From positions 18,773-82,772 of the forward strand of contig NZ_VFUA01000018.1 in assembly GCF_006440735.1 (NCBI RefSeq): a stretch of 64,000 bases of DNA. The letters are read 5' to 3'. A model generated the notes under the pieces. It was not told where the DNA came from. It ran no database searches and worked only from the letters and a program-made list of their open reading frames with translations. A program made the position numbers and the translations under genes. Positions 28,947 through 39,014 of this stretch are shown one piece after another. This DNA is from Mesorhizobium sp. B2-7-1 (lineage in GTDB: Bacteria > Pseudomonadota > Alphaproteobacteria > Rhizobiales > Rhizobiaceae). Position 1 is the first letter of the stretch; every line of letters starts with the position of its first letter.

Positions 28947-29549
28947 TCAGCCAAGGCTGCAGCCGGTCGCAAGTTCGGCGTAGCCGGTGAGGATCGCCAT
29001 CGCCGAGGCGTGGTCGACAGCCGGCACGACGTTGACGAGGTGGAGGCCGAGACCGTCTTCCAGGACGACGAGACCGCGCGCGATGATTTCGCTCGCCGCG
29101 TTCAGTTTGAAGACGCCGGTGGCCGCGCCCGCCTCCAGGATGCCGACATAGATCGCCACCTGGCGCTCGAACAGCGTGATGTGGCGGGCGGCATAGCTGG
29201 CATCCGAGCGCGAATAGGCGCCGAGCTCCAACAGGAGCCGGCAAAGTTGGTCGTCCGGATCGGTCGGCAGGCCGCTATCCAGCATCGTTTTCAGCCGCGC
29301 TCTCGGATTGGCGATCGCGGCGACCGCTGCCGCGCGTTGCGTGCAGAAGCGCTCGACCGCCTTCTTCTGCACGTCGTCCAGCAGATCCTTGAGGCCGGGA
29401 TAATAATAGAGCAGGGCGCTCGAGCTCATGCCCGCCTCATTGGCCACGTCGCGCAAGGTGACGCCGGCGAGGCCGCGTTTGGCGATCATCGATTCGGCTG
29501 CCGCGACCAGCGTCAGGCGGCGATCGGTCTGTGTCTTCGGTCTGCCCAT
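28947..29549 (-). CDS. TetR family transcriptional regulator
   Basis: The 200-residue product has an N-terminal TetR helix-turn-helix at about residues 15-55 (GLAGVTLRDVANEAGMSSSALLYYYPG) and a divergent ligand-binding C-terminal region. ATG 29549 was chosen over an upstream start because CAGGAAACGA precedes it and MGRPKTQTDRR is a normal start. It is the first gene of the minus-strand pair with the P1 peptidase and is divergent from the APC permease. It probably represses both through the inverted repeats at 29564 and 29619. Confidence 0.88.
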   Translation of the reverse strand: MGRPKTQTDRRLTLVAAAESMIAKRGLAGVTLRDVANEAGMSSSALLYYYPGLKDLLDDVQKKAVERFCTQRAAAVAAIANPRARLKTMLDSGLPTDPDDQLCRLLLELGAYSRSDASYAARHITLFERQVAIYVGILEAGAATGVFKLNAASEIIARGLVVLEDGLGLHLVNVVPAVDHASAMAILTGYAELATGCSLG

Positions 29550-29563
29550 TTCGTTTCCTGAAT

Positions 29564-29572
29564 TTGATTCAA
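29564..29572. promoter_or_regulatory. TTGA-T-TCAA inverted repeat (TetR operator candidate)
   Basis: A short perfect inverted repeat 15 bases upstream of the TetR start, inside the divergent promoter region. It is short enough to arise by chance, so it is offered only because of its location. Confidence 0.35.
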
Positions 29573-29618
29573 TAAAAACTGGCCTGTGGGTTTTTGCAAG
29601 CCTGCCTATCGCATATTT

Positions 29619-29637
29619 GTTGACGGTATGTGTCAAC
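29619..29637. promoter_or_regulatory. GTTGAC-N7-GTCAAC inverted repeat (operator candidate)
   Basis: Perfect 6-bp arms separated by seven bases lie midway in the TetR/permease divergent region, 58 bases before the permease ATG. The 19-base size and position suit a TetR-type operator that represses both directions. Confidence 0.5.
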
Positions 29638-29694
29638 GCAGATAGCTTCCGCTGCGGATAGTAATTTTTATCCAATTAAAAAAAGGGGAGGATA

Positions 29695-31119
29695 ATGTCT
29701 ACAAACGAAGCCACTACGACGGCCGCCGACAAGGCCGCGCCCGGCGCCAAGGGCCTGGACCGGGCGCTGAACGCGCTGGGCACGCTGATGATCGTGCTAT
29801 CGGCGGTGACGCCGGCATCATCCGTCTTCATCATCGTGCCGGGCGTCATCGCGCTTGCCGGCACAGGATCGTTTCTGAGCTTCGTGATCGCGGCCGTCAT
29901 CGGCCTGTTCATGGCCTTCGTCTATGCCGAGCTTTCCTCGGCCTATCCGATGGCCGGCGGCGAATACACCATGATCGGCCGCACGCTCGGCCGCTTCTGG
30001 GGTTTCGTCACGCTGGTGCTGGTGTTCGTGTCGATCGTGCTGATCGTCGCGGTCATCGCGCTCGGCGTCGGCACCTATCTCGGCGTCCTCATTCCCAACC
30101 TCAGCCCGCAATGGGTGGGCGTGGTGACGATCATCCTGGCCGGCGCGGTCGCCGCCATGCGCATCAAGCTCAACGCCTTCGTCACCGGCATCTTCCTCGG
30201 CATCGAGATGCTGGCGCTGCTGGTCCTGATCTGGCTCGGCTTCACCCATATCGAGCGGCCGCTCTCCAGCCTGTTCACCACGCCGCAACTGCTCGACGCC
30301 ACGACCAACACGCTGGTCCCGGCCTCGGCGGCGATCATCCTCGCATCCACCGCCGTGTCGCTCTTTGCCTATAATGGCTATGGCGCCGCCGCCTATTTTG
30401 GCGAGGAGACGCACGATGCCAAGCGCAACATCGGCAAGGTGGTGCTCTGGGCGCTGGTGATCACGGTCGCGGCCGAGCTCATCCCGCTGACCGCGGTGCT
30501 CCTCGGCGCGCCGGATCTCGTCGGCCTGCTCTCAGCGCCCCAGAAGATTGAGTATTTCCTCGAGGCGCGCGGCGGCCATTGGCTGACCGTGGCGATCAGC
30601 CTGGCGATCGCAGTGGCCATCTTCAACGCCGTCATCGCCATCATCCTGCAGGCGGCACGGCTGCTCTTCAGCTCCGGCCGCGACAAGACCTGGTTCGGTC
30701 CGATCAACGCCGCGGTCGCATCCGTCCACGGCACTTACGCTTCGCCATGGATCGCAACCATCGTCGTGGTGGTGCTGGCGGCACTTGCCTGCTTCATCGA
30801 CCTCAACCTGCTGCTCGTCGTCAGCGGCACGTCGCTGGTGGTGATCTATGCGCTGCTGTGCGTCGCCGTCTTCGCAGGTCGCCGCAACGGCACCACTTCG
30901 GGCGGCCACTATCGCATGCCGCTGTTCCCGGTGCCGGCGATCCTTGCCTTCGTGGCGCTGGTCTATGTCGCCTACCAGAACTGGCTCGACGCCGCCTTCG
31001 GCCGTCCGAGCCTGATCGCGACGCTGGCGATCATGGCCGTCGCCGCGATCTACTTCCTGCTGTTCCTGGCGCGCCGCGCCGACTGGACGCTGCACGGACC
31101 CGACGAGCTTGCGGGATAG
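29695..31119 (+). CDS. APC superfamily amino acid permease
   Basis: A 474-residue inner-membrane carrier with about twelve hydrophobic segments. Features of the amino-acid/polyamine/organocation superfamily include the glycine-rich first segment (GVIALAGTGSFLSFVIAAV), FVYAELSSAYPMAGGEYTMIGR near residue 75, and FAYNGYGAAAYFGEETHDAKRNIGK near residue 223. The substrate is not predictable. AAGGGGAGGATA precedes the ATG. The divergent TetR gene and the peptidase suggest it imports the peptidase substrate or an amino acid product. Confidence 0.87.
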   Translation: MSTNEATTTAADKAAPGAKGLDRALNALGTLMIVLSAVTPASSVFIIVPGVIALAGTGSFLSFVIAAVIGLFMAFVYAELSSAYPMAGGEYTMIGRTLGRFWGFVTLVLVFVSIVLIVAVIALGVGTYLGVLIPNLSPQWVGVVTIILAGAVAAMRIKLNAFVTGIFLGIEMLALLVLIWLGFTHIERPLSSLFTTPQLLDATTNTLVPASAAIILASTAVSLFAYNGYGAAAYFGEETHDAKRNIGKVVLWALVITVAAELIPLTAVLLGAPDLVGLLSAPQKIEYFLEARGGHWLTVAISLAIAVAIFNAVIAIILQAARLLFSSGRDKTWFGPINAAVASVHGTYASPWIATIVVVVLAALACFIDLNLLLVVSGTSLVVIYALLCVAVFAGRRNGTTSGGHYRMPLFPVPAILAFVALVYVAYQNWLDAAFGRPSLIATLAIMAVAAIYFLLFLARRADWTLHGPDELAG

Positions 31120-31149
31120 GCGTCAGCCCTCCGACACCTGTCCATGCGA

Positions 31150-31180
31150 GAACCCCGGCGAAACGCCGGGGTTCTTTTTT
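31150..31180 (+). terminator. Terminator after the APC permease
   Basis: GAACCCCGGCG and CGCCGGGGTTC form an 11-bp stem around an AAA loop, followed by six Ts. It ends the permease transcript before the minus-strand glnA. Confidence 0.9.
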
Positions 31181-31222
31181 GCGCTCGGAGAACGATCTTG
31201 AAAACCTGTCTCCAAAAATGAA

Positions 31223-31254
31223 AAGCCCTTGGAGGCAATGACCTCCAAGGGCTT
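31223..31254 (-). terminator. Terminator after glnA
   Basis: AAGCCCTTGGAGG and CCTCCAAGGGCTT form a perfect 13-bp stem with a six-base loop, 24 bases beyond the glnA stop on the minus strand. A TTTTCATTTTT run follows in that direction. Confidence 0.85.
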
Positions 31255-31277
31255 CATTTCAGTATCCGATCAGAAGC

Positions 31278-32687
31278 TTAGACCGAATAGTACATGTCAT
31301 ACTCGACCGGATGCGGGGTCATTTCGAAGCGCATGACCTCGGCCATCTTGAGCTCGATATAGGAGTCGATCTGGTCGTCGTCGAAGACGCCGCCGGCCTT
31401 CAGGAAGCCGCGGTCCTTGTCGAGGCTCTGCAGCGCTTCGCGCAGCGAGCCGCAGACCGTCGGGATCTTCTTCAGCTCCTTCGGCGGCAGATCATAGAGA
31501 TCCTTGTCCATCGGCTGTCCGGGATGGATCTTGTTCTTGATGCCGTCGAGGCCGGCCATCAGCATGGCGGCGAATCCGAGATAAGGGTTCGCTCCCGGAT
31601 CGGGGAAGCGAACTTCGACGCGCTTCGACTTCGGCGAGTTGCCGAATGGGATGCGGCAGGAAGCCGAACGGTTGCGCGCCGAATAGGCGAGCAGCACCGG
31701 CGCTTCATAGCCCGGCACCAGACGCTTGTAGGAGTTGGTGAGCGGGTTGGTGAAGGCGTTGATCGCCTTGGCGTGCTTGATGATGCCGCCGATATAGAAC
31801 AGGCAGCTTTCCGACAGGCCGGCATATTCGTTGCCGGCGAAGGTCGGCTTGCCGCCCTTCCAGATCGACTGGTGGACGTGCATGCCCGAGCCGTTGTCGC
31901 CGAACACCGGCTTCGGCATGAACGTGGCCGTCTTGCCATAGGCGTTGGCGACCTGGTGCACGACATACTTGTAGATCAGCATCTTGTCGGCGTTGCGCAC
32001 CAGCGTGTCGAACTTGATGCCGAGCTCGTGCTGGGCGGCGGCGACCTCGTGATGGTGCTTTTCGACCCGAACGCCCATCTCGGCGAGCACGGTCAGCATT
32101 TCGGAGCGCATGTCCTGGCAGGAGTCGATCGGCGGCACCGGGAAATAGCCGCCCTTGATGCGCGGACGGTGGCCGAGGTTCCCGGTCTCGTAGTCGGTGT
32201 CGTCGTTGGAGGGCAGTTCGGTCGAGTCGAGGCGGAAGCCGGTGTTGTAGGGATCGGCCTTGTACTTCACGTCGTCGAACACGAAGAACTCGGCCTCCGG
32301 GCCGACATAGATGGTGTCGCCGATGCCTTCTGACTTCATATAAGCCTCCGCCTTCTTGGCCGTGCCGCGCGGATCGCGGTTATAGGCCTCGCCGGAGACC
32401 GGATCGAGGATGTCGCACAGGATGACCATGGTCGACTGGGCGAAGAACGGATCCATGTGGACGGTGTCCGTATCGGGCATAAGCACCATGTCGGACTCGT
32501 TGATCGCCTTCCAGCCGGCGATCGATGAGCCGTCGAACATGACGCCGTCGGCGAACATGTCTTCCTCGACCTCGACGACATCCATCGTCACATGCTGCAG
32601 CTTGCCCCGCGGATCGGTGAAGCGCAGGTCGACGAATTTCACGTCGTTGTCCTTGATCTGCTTCATGATGTCTTTGGCTGTCGTCAT
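31278..32687 (-). CDS. glnA: Glutamine synthetase type I (GSI)
   Basis: GSI is the dodecameric main glutamine synthetase. The 469-residue product contains [39 protein letters not shown], the ATP-binding [16 protein letters not shown], and the adenylylation site Tyr398 in [10 protein letters not shown]. The enzyme can therefore be switched off by GlnE under nitrogen excess. It lies 42 bases after glnB on the minus strand, the usual alphaproteobacterial glnBA operon, and ends at a strong terminator. Confidence 0.97.
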   Translation of the reverse strand: MTTAKDIMKQIKDNDVKFVDLRFTDPRGKLQHVTMDVVEVEEDMFADGVMFDGSSIAGWKAINESDMVLMPDTDTVHMDPFFAQSTMVILCDILDPVSGEAYNRDPRGTAKKAEAYMKSEGIGDTIYVGPEAEFFVFDDVKYKADPYNTGFRLDSTELPSNDDTDYETGNLGHRPRIKGGYFPVPPIDSCQDMRSEMLTVLAEMGVRVEKHHHEVAAAQHELGIKFDTLVRNADKMLIYKYVVHQVANAYGKTATFMPKPVFGDNGSGMHVHQSIWKGGKPTFAGNEYAGLSESCLFYIGGIIKHAKAINAFTNPLTNSYKRLVPGYEAPVLLAYSARNRSASCRIPFGNSPKSKRVEVRFPDPGANPYLGFAAMLMAGLDGIKNKIHPGQPMDKDLYDLPPKELKKIPTVCGSLREALQSLDKDRGFLKAGGVFDDDQIDSYIELKMAEVMRFEMTPHPVEYDMYYSV

Positions 32688-32729
32688 GTCATTTCTTCCC
32701 TGTGTGATGACGTCTGGAATGGGTTGGGG

Positions 32730-33415
<686 letters not shown>

Positions 33416-34933
33416 ATGCGCAATGAACTTCTATCGCCGGCCGAAATGGCCGAGGCCGACCGGTTGGCGATCGCTGCCGGGCCGCTCGACGGTTATGGGT
33501 TGATGCAACGTGCCGGCGAGGCGGCCGCTGCCGTCGCGCTGGCGCGCTACCCTGGCGCGAAGAGGGTCCACGTGCTGTGCGGCCCCGGCAACAATGGCGG
33601 CGACGGCTATGTCGTGGCGCGGCTGCTGGCCGAGGCCGGCGTCGATGTGGCCCTGTGGGCGTCGGGCGAACCGCGGGCAGGCAGCGACGCCGCGCTCGCG
33701 GGGGCTGACTGCCCTCTGGAGCGGCACCCGCTTTCGGCCTTCACCGCGGAAGCCGGCTCGCTGGTTGTCGACGCGATCTATGGCGCGGGCTTGTCGAAGC
33801 CTCTCACCGGCGACGCCAAGGGCGCGGTCGACATCGTAACGGGGATGAACCTCCCGGTCGTCGCGATCGACCTGCCTTCGGGCGTATCCGGCGAAAGCGG
33901 CGAAGTCCTCGGCTCGGCATTTCGCGCGGTCCTCACGGTGACCTTCGCGCGAAAGAAGCCTGGGCACCTGCTTCTGCCTGGCCGCGAGCGATGCGGCGAG
34001 ATCGTGTTGGCCGATATCGGCATTCTCGACGAGATTATCGACGCGATCGCGCCGCAAACCTTCGAGAACCGGCCTGGACTCTGGATCGCGGACTTTCCCA
34101 CGCCGGCCATCGACGCGCATAAATACAAGCGCGGCCACACGAGCGTCTTTTCGGGCGGACCATCCGTGACAGGCGCGGCGCGCCTTTCGGCGCTTGCGGC
34201 AGCCCGAAGCGGGGCAGGTGCCGTCACCATGCTCTCGCCCGCCAACGCCATGCAGGTCAACGCGGCGCATCTGACCTCCATCATGCTACGCAAGGTCGAT
34301 GCGATCGAGGACGTGCATGACCTTATCGGCGATCGCCGGCCATCGAGTTTTGTCCTCGGCCCCGGCTTCGGCATCGGCGACAAGGCACGCGATTTCACGC
34401 TCGCCGTGCTCGCCAAAAACCGCCAGGACGGCGGCGTCGAGGGCCTCGTGCTCGACGCCGACGGCATCACGTCTTTCCGCAACGCGGCCTCGACGCTGTT
34501 CGAGGCGGCCGGCAGGCCGGACGCGCCGGCCTTGATCATGACGCCGCATGAGGGCGAGTTCGGCAGGCTGTTTGCCGACATTGCCGGCAACAAGGCGATG
34601 TCGAAGCTGGCCAAGGCGCGCGCCGCCGCAGAGCGCTCCAACGCCGTGATCGTCTATAAAGGCGCCGACAGCGTGATCGCATCGCCGGATGGCCGTGCCG
34701 CGATCAACAGCAATGGCGCGCCCTGGCTTGCCACCGCCGGCTCGGGCGACGTGCTGGCCGGCATCATTGCCGGGCTTCTCGCGCAAGGTATGCCGGCCTT
34801 CGAAGCGGCTTGCGCTGGGGTTTGGATTCATGCCGAAGCCGGCAGCCGCTTTGGGCCGGGTTTGATAGCCGAAGACCTGCCCCTGGCTATGGTGCCGGTT
34901 CTGCGTCAACTGATGGAGACCACTGTCCGATGA
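33416..34933 (+). CDS. nnr: Bifunctional NAD(P)H-hydrate epimerase / ADP-dependent dehydratase
   Basis: This repair enzyme restores damaged NADHX and NADPHX: the N-terminal half epimerises them and the C-terminal half dehydrates the S form with ADP. The 505-residue product shows VHVLCGPGNNGGDGYVVARLL (epimerase, about residues 48-68), IDLPSGVSGESGEV, then the ribokinase-like half with LVLDADGITSF, MTPHEGEFGRLF and ATAGSGDVLAGIIAGLLAQG near the end. ATG 33416 was preferred to ATG 33386 because the family start MRNELLSPAEMAEADRL begins there, although GGAG lies 12 bases away. The stop overlaps the next gene by four bases. Confidence 0.94.
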   Translation: MRNELLSPAEMAEADRLAIAAGPLDGYGLMQRAGEAAAAVALARYPGAKRVHVLCGPGNNGGDGYVVARLLAEAGVDVALWASGEPRAGSDAALAGADCPLERHPLSAFTAEAGSLVVDAIYGAGLSKPLTGDAKGAVDIVTGMNLPVVAIDLPSGVSGESGEVLGSAFRAVLTVTFARKKPGHLLLPGRERCGEIVLADIGILDEIIDAIAPQTFENRPGLWIADFPTPAIDAHKYKRGHTSVFSGGPSVTGAARLSALAAARSGAGAVTMLSPANAMQVNAAHLTSIMLRKVDAIEDVHDLIGDRRPSSFVLGPGFGIGDKARDFTLAVLAKNRQDGGVEGLVLDADGITSFRNAASTLFEAAGRPDAPALIMTPHEGEFGRLFADIAGNKAMSKLAKARAAAERSNAVIVYKGADSVIASPDGRAAINSNGAPWLATAGSGDVLAGIIAGLLAQGMPAFEAACAGVWIHAEAGSRFGPGLIAEDLPLAMVPVLRQLMETTVR

Positions 34934-36936
34934 AACGGCTGGGGCTCCTTATCGCGGCCCTTCTCCCCGCGCTGTTCGCCGCGCAATCGGCGCGCCCCGC
35001 CGATCATCCGGTCACCATCGTCGACGACCCGCGCGTGCTCGCCACGCTCGACGCCAAGGGATACGGTTTCGCAGGCCTCTTCGGTGTCGACGGCAAGGAC
35101 GACCTGGAAACCCTCTACGATTCCGCACCGGCCTATCACGCCATCGTCGAGACTGTCGCGGCAGACGTTGCGGCGTTGCGCGCCGACGTGAAGGCCGGCG
35201 GCCGCACCCTCTATGAAGTGACCGACGGCAATGTCGGCCGCATCATCGACATACGCTGGCTGAAGACGAACGCGGCGCGTTTCCGCCTGGTCGGGGTCGT
35301 TAACCGGCTCGACCGGCGCGATTTCGCGGCGCTTGGCAATGAGACGAGCTGCGGCGAGGTGCGGTTCATCTATCGCCTGGCCTACTCGTTCAAGAAGAAC
35401 GGCAAGCAGCTGGCCTCGCGCCTGCCGTTCAACTTCAGCGCCATATACCGCGTCGCGCAAGACGCCGACGGCGGCTGTACGGGGGGTGCCGGCCGCTGGT
35501 CGCCGCAGCTCGACGAAACCGTCGATGCCGGCTGGCTGACCGGCGGGCCGCTCGAAAAGGCCTCGCTGTCCTTCAAGCAGCTCGAGCTCAACGCGCAGGT
35601 GGTTCGCTTTCCTTCCGGCCAGGAAACCGAGTTCGGCGGGCAGGCCGCTTACCTGATGCGCATCTTCAGTATCGACGGCGCGACGGTCGGCGAGAAACCG
35701 CTGGAAAATACGCCGGACACGGCCCGGCTTGCGCAGGATGCAGAATTGAAGGCACGGCTCGCCGACTATGTTCGCGCCAATGCCGCGGCGGTCGATCTCG
35801 GCGTCTACGAAATCCCGGACGAGTTCCTCGCCCGTAACGTCATCTCCTGGTCGACCTTCGGCAGCGCAAGGCAGGCCAATCATCCGTTCACGCCGCTGTT
35901 CGATCCCAAAGAGTTCGTCGGGCTCGACTATTCGAAATTCACCTTGGCGCGCACGCCGGACGCTTTGGTCGAGCGGCTCGACAACGGCGCTTGCCAGGGC
36001 TGCCATCAGGCGGGTTCGACCGCCGGCTTCCATTTCATAGGGCCCGACGATGCCACGACCTCGCCGCTCAACCGTCTTGAGGTCGGCATCTCGCCGCATC
36101 TCCATGCCGAGATCGCGCGCCGCGAAGCGTGGCTCAAGGCGACAGCCGAGGGCAGGGAACCCAACCGCTTTCGCCCGCTCTCCTTCGCGCCGCCCGCCGC
36201 CTGGAAAGACACTGGCGAGGTCTCCTATGCGCCGGCCGAAACGGCGATGCCGTGCCTGGTGCCAGAAGACGCAAGCCGCTTCGGTAGCACCTGGCAATGC
36301 GGCGCCGGCACGGTCTGCACGCCGATCGCGACCGCTTCGGAGGTGAGGACAAAACTGGCGCAGTGCCTGCTGCCCAAGGACAGCGACAAGATGTTTTCAG
36401 GCCACCCATGCCTGACCGGCTCGATTGCCAGCAACGCGGCGCAGCCTTTCAACGATCGCTACAAGATCACCGGCCAGTTCGCCGCCCCCGCGCCGGCGAT
36501 CTCGCGCACCGCCTATACTTGCCGGCCGCCGAAGATCGGCGTTCCAGGAGGCTTCGCCTACCGCGCCTGCGATGACAAGGACCGCAGCTTCGCCGCCTTC
36601 AAGGCAGGCAAGCCGATGCCGAGTGAAATCTGCGGCCTGGTCGGCGGCAAGAAGTTCGACATCTGCGTGGCCACCAACAATTTCGACCAGTGTCTCGGCG
36701 GCGCGGTCAACCGCGGCAACCGGCCGGCCTGCTCGGCCGAGCATTTCTGCCGCGAGGACTATATGTGCCAGTCGCTGCCGGCGGACACGCCGGGCGCCGC
36801 CAAGGTCAAGGGCATCGGCTTCTGCTCGCCGACCTATTTCATCTTCCAGATGCGCATCGACAACCATGCCACGCCATGGGCGACCACGGCGCGCGCGGGC
36901 ATGGGCACGGGTTTCGGGGCAGCCGCGGAGGAATAG
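34930..36936 (+). CDS. Secreted cysteine-rich protein with one CxxCH haem motif, unknown function
   Basis: I do not recognise this 668-residue family. A signal peptide covers residues 1-24 (MKRLGLLIAALLPALFAAQSARPA). One haem c attachment motif CQGCH occurs at residues 355-359, followed by QAGSTAGFHFIGPDDATTSPLNRLEVGISPHLH. The region from about residue 430 to 640 is cysteine-rich (CGAGTVC, CLLP, HPCLTG, CRPPK, CGLVG, CVATNNFDQC, CREDYMCQ) and resembles a disulfide-stabilised extracytoplasmic domain. The start overlaps the nnr stop (ATGA), so it is translationally coupled to nnr. A role in periplasmic redox chemistry is a guess from the motif. Confidence 0.75.
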   Translation: MKRLGLLIAALLPALFAAQSARPADHPVTIVDDPRVLATLDAKGYGFAGLFGVDGKDDLETLYDSAPAYHAIVETVAADVAALRADVKAGGRTLYEVTDGNVGRIIDIRWLKTNAARFRLVGVVNRLDRRDFAALGNETSCGEVRFIYRLAYSFKKNGKQLASRLPFNFSAIYRVAQDADGGCTGGAGRWSPQLDETVDAGWLTGGPLEKASLSFKQLELNAQVVRFPSGQETEFGGQAAYLMRIFSIDGATVGEKPLENTPDTARLAQDAELKARLADYVRANAAAVDLGVYEIPDEFLARNVISWSTFGSARQANHPFTPLFDPKEFVGLDYSKFTLARTPDALVERLDNGACQGCHQAGSTAGFHFIGPDDATTSPLNRLEVGISPHLHAEIARREAWLKATAEGREPNRFRPLSFAPPAAWKDTGEVSYAPAETAMPCLVPEDASRFGSTWQCGAGTVCTPIATASEVRTKLAQCLLPKDSDKMFSGHPCLTGSIASNAAQPFNDRYKITGQFAAPAPAISRTAYTCRPPKIGVPGGFAYRACDDKDRSFAAFKAGKPMPSEICGLVGGKKFDICVATNNFDQCLGGAVNRGNRPACSAEHFCREDYMCQSLPADTPGAAKVKGIGFCSPTYFIFQMRIDNHATPWATTARAGMGTGFGAAAEE

Positions 36937-36937
36937 T

Positions 36938-38005
36938 TCAGGCGAACTGCGGCGCGTGTTTGCGGATCGCTGCCGCGAGCGCCTCGCGAACCCTGTCTTC
37001 GCTCACGGCGCGCGTGTTCTCCACCCAACCCGGTGTCGAAATCGGCGGTTCGAGAAAGATCACCTGTTCGTTCACCGGACCGTGCACATAGGCCCGCTTC
37101 GAACCGTATATGAGCACGCATGGACCGCCCAGCGCTCCAGCGGCATGAGAGATGCCGCCATCGACGCCGAGAAAGACGGTCGAGGCTGCGATCTGGCACA
37201 TGGCTTCCGCGATATCGGGCGTCGAGGTGAAGTCGATCGCCTCGGGCAAATGAGCTTTGATTTCCGCGGCAGCCTGCCGCTCGCGCGGCCCGCCGATCAG
37301 CCAAACCGACCAGCCGCGAGCAGCATGGTCGCGCGCGATCGAGACGAAGCGCTCTATCGGCCACGAGCGTTTGTTGGCAAAGTCGGACGTGTAGAGTGCG
37401 ATCGCCGGTTTCGCCGGGTCGATCCCGTTGCGCCGGCGCCAATCCGCAAGCTCCTCTGCGGAAACGACCAGTTGCGGAGCCGGCAACGGTCCGTCTTCGG
37501 CCGGCCTTTTGCCGAGACGCGCGATTGTGCAAACCTGTTCTGCAAGCCGTGCCTTGCGCGGGCCGAAGGCCACCATCGACTTCAGCCAACCGGCAGGCAG
37601 CCGGTTGACGATGCCGAACTGGAACTCGCGCGGATAGCCGATGCGCTCCGGTATCCCGGCCAGCCACGGCACCAGCGAAGCCTTCGTGCTGCTGGTGAGC
37701 AAATAGGCCGCCTGGTAATCTTCCTTGCGGATTTCGCGCGCCAGACCTGCGCGTTCTTTCAGTCCCGGCTTCCAGTGCTTCTCCGCTATCCAGACTTTGC
37801 GGACATGCGGCATCAGCCGCGCCAGCGGAGCGGCGAGCCTCGAGGTGACGATATCGATCGGCTGCCCCGGAAAACGCTCGGCGATGATCCGGACGGCCGC
37901 GTGGCAACGGATGAAGTCACCGATCGCCGGCAGGCAGAAAACCAGGATGGGGCGCAATGCGCGAAACCTTTTCGATCCGAAGCGGCCGCCGCTGATGGGA
38001 GACAC
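36938..38005 (-). CDS. Glycosyltransferase family 9 (LPS heptosyltransferase-like)
   Basis: GT9 enzymes transfer heptose from ADP-heptose to lipopolysaccharide core. The 355-residue product has the family opening (LVFCLPAIGDFIRCHAAVRIIAERFPGQ, about residues 22-49) and the sugar-nucleotide site VFLGVDGGISHAAGALGGPCVLIYGSKRA near residue 280. It lies 12 bases after the GT4 gene on the minus strand and ends two bases after the CxxCH gene. The acceptor is unknown. Confidence 0.85.
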   Translation of the reverse strand: MSPISGGRFGSKRFRALRPILVFCLPAIGDFIRCHAAVRIIAERFPGQPIDIVTSRLAAPLARLMPHVRKVWIAEKHWKPGLKERAGLAREIRKEDYQAAYLLTSSTKASLVPWLAGIPERIGYPREFQFGIVNRLPAGWLKSMVAFGPRKARLAEQVCTIARLGKRPAEDGPLPAPQLVVSAEELADWRRRNGIDPAKPAIALYTSDFANKRSWPIERFVSIARDHAARGWSVWLIGGPRERQAAAEIKAHLPEAIDFTSTPDIAEAMCQIAASTVFLGVDGGISHAAGALGGPCVLIYGSKRAYVHGPVNEQVIFLEPPISTPGWVENTRAVSEDRVREALAAAIRKHAPQFA

Positions 38006-38017
38006 TTGCGTGATGTC

Positions 38018-38959
38018 TCACGGAAGCGCTTCGCCATCAAGAATGCGGTGGTAGAGCTCCAGATAGGCTTTTGCGGCCTTCTGGATCGGAAACCGGTCTG
38101 CCGCGGATTCGCGGCATCTTTGCGCCGACAAACCGCTGATTTCGCCGAAACCGCGCGCGAACTCCTCGTCCGTGTCGAAGAAGCGGCCGGTATCGGCATC
38201 GACGGTTTCGGGCAACGCGCCGCGTGCCGTCGTCAAAACCGGTGTGCCGCACAACATGGATTCGACTGGCGCGTTGCCGAAAGGCTCTTCCCAGGAAATT
38301 GGGTTCAGGAAGGCCTTGGTCTCACCCAGCAGGCGCACCTTTGGCTCACCGTCGACCATGCCGTGATAGCGGAAGCGGGACGACAGGCTTTTGAAAAAGA
38401 CGCCCTCACGGCGGGTCTTGCTGCGGCCAAGCAGCTTCCAGCGCGAGCCGCCGGCGATGTCGAGCTTGAAATCGTATTTTTTCGCGAGATCCACCGCCCG
38501 GTTGAGGCCCTTTCCGGCCCGCGCGATGGCCGCCATGAAAAACAGATGGTCGTTCTTCGACGGCGCCAGGCGATAGGCATCCACCGGAAAGCCATTATAG
38601 ACGAAGGTCTTGCGGCCATGCAGCTCGGCATGGCGGGCGCTGATGAAGCTCCAGTTCGGCTGCGGCCTCGGGTAATCCGGCAGATGACCGCGCTCGGTGT
38701 TGAGCGTCGGGAAGGGGACCTCGACCTTCCAGGCGTGAAGATGGACGATATCGGTATCCTTGGGAACGGCCGCGCGGCACTCGTCATTGGTCACCGCGTG
38801 GCGGACCTCGCACAGCGGATGTGACGATCCCGGGCCGGCGATCAATGTCACCTGATGGCCCATCTTGACCATTTCCGTGGTCAGCCACTCGACCTGCCGC
38901 TGGATGCCGCCATAGCCTTTGCACGGAATAAGGCCCTGGGCCGCAAGCGTTATTCGCAT
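38018..38959 (-). CDS. Glycosyltransferase family 4
   Basis: A GT-B retaining glycosyltransferase, probably for surface polysaccharide or LPS. The 313-residue product starts with the acceptor-domain signature GGIQRQVEWLTTEMVKMGHQVTLIAGPGS and has the C-terminal donor-binding motif EEPFGNAPVESMLCGTPVLTTARGALPETV with its E-x7-E pair. At 313 residues it is at the short end for GT4, but both domains are recognisable. It forms an operon with the GT9 gene. Confidence 0.86.
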   Translation of the reverse strand: MRITLAAQGLIPCKGYGGIQRQVEWLTTEMVKMGHQVTLIAGPGSSHPLCEVRHAVTNDECRAAVPKDTDIVHLHAWKVEVPFPTLNTERGHLPDYPRPQPNWSFISARHAELHGRKTFVYNGFPVDAYRLAPSKNDHLFFMAAIARAGKGLNRAVDLAKKYDFKLDIAGGSRWKLLGRSKTRREGVFFKSLSSRFRYHGMVDGEPKVRLLGETKAFLNPISWEEPFGNAPVESMLCGTPVLTTARGALPETVDADTGRFFDTDEEFARGFGEISGLSAQRCRESAADRFPIQKAAKAYLELYHRILDGEALP

Positions 38960-39014
38960 TTCGTCTCAGCGCTCATGTTGGCGGTTGTCGTCCTTTCGGC
39001 TGATGGAGGTCGTT

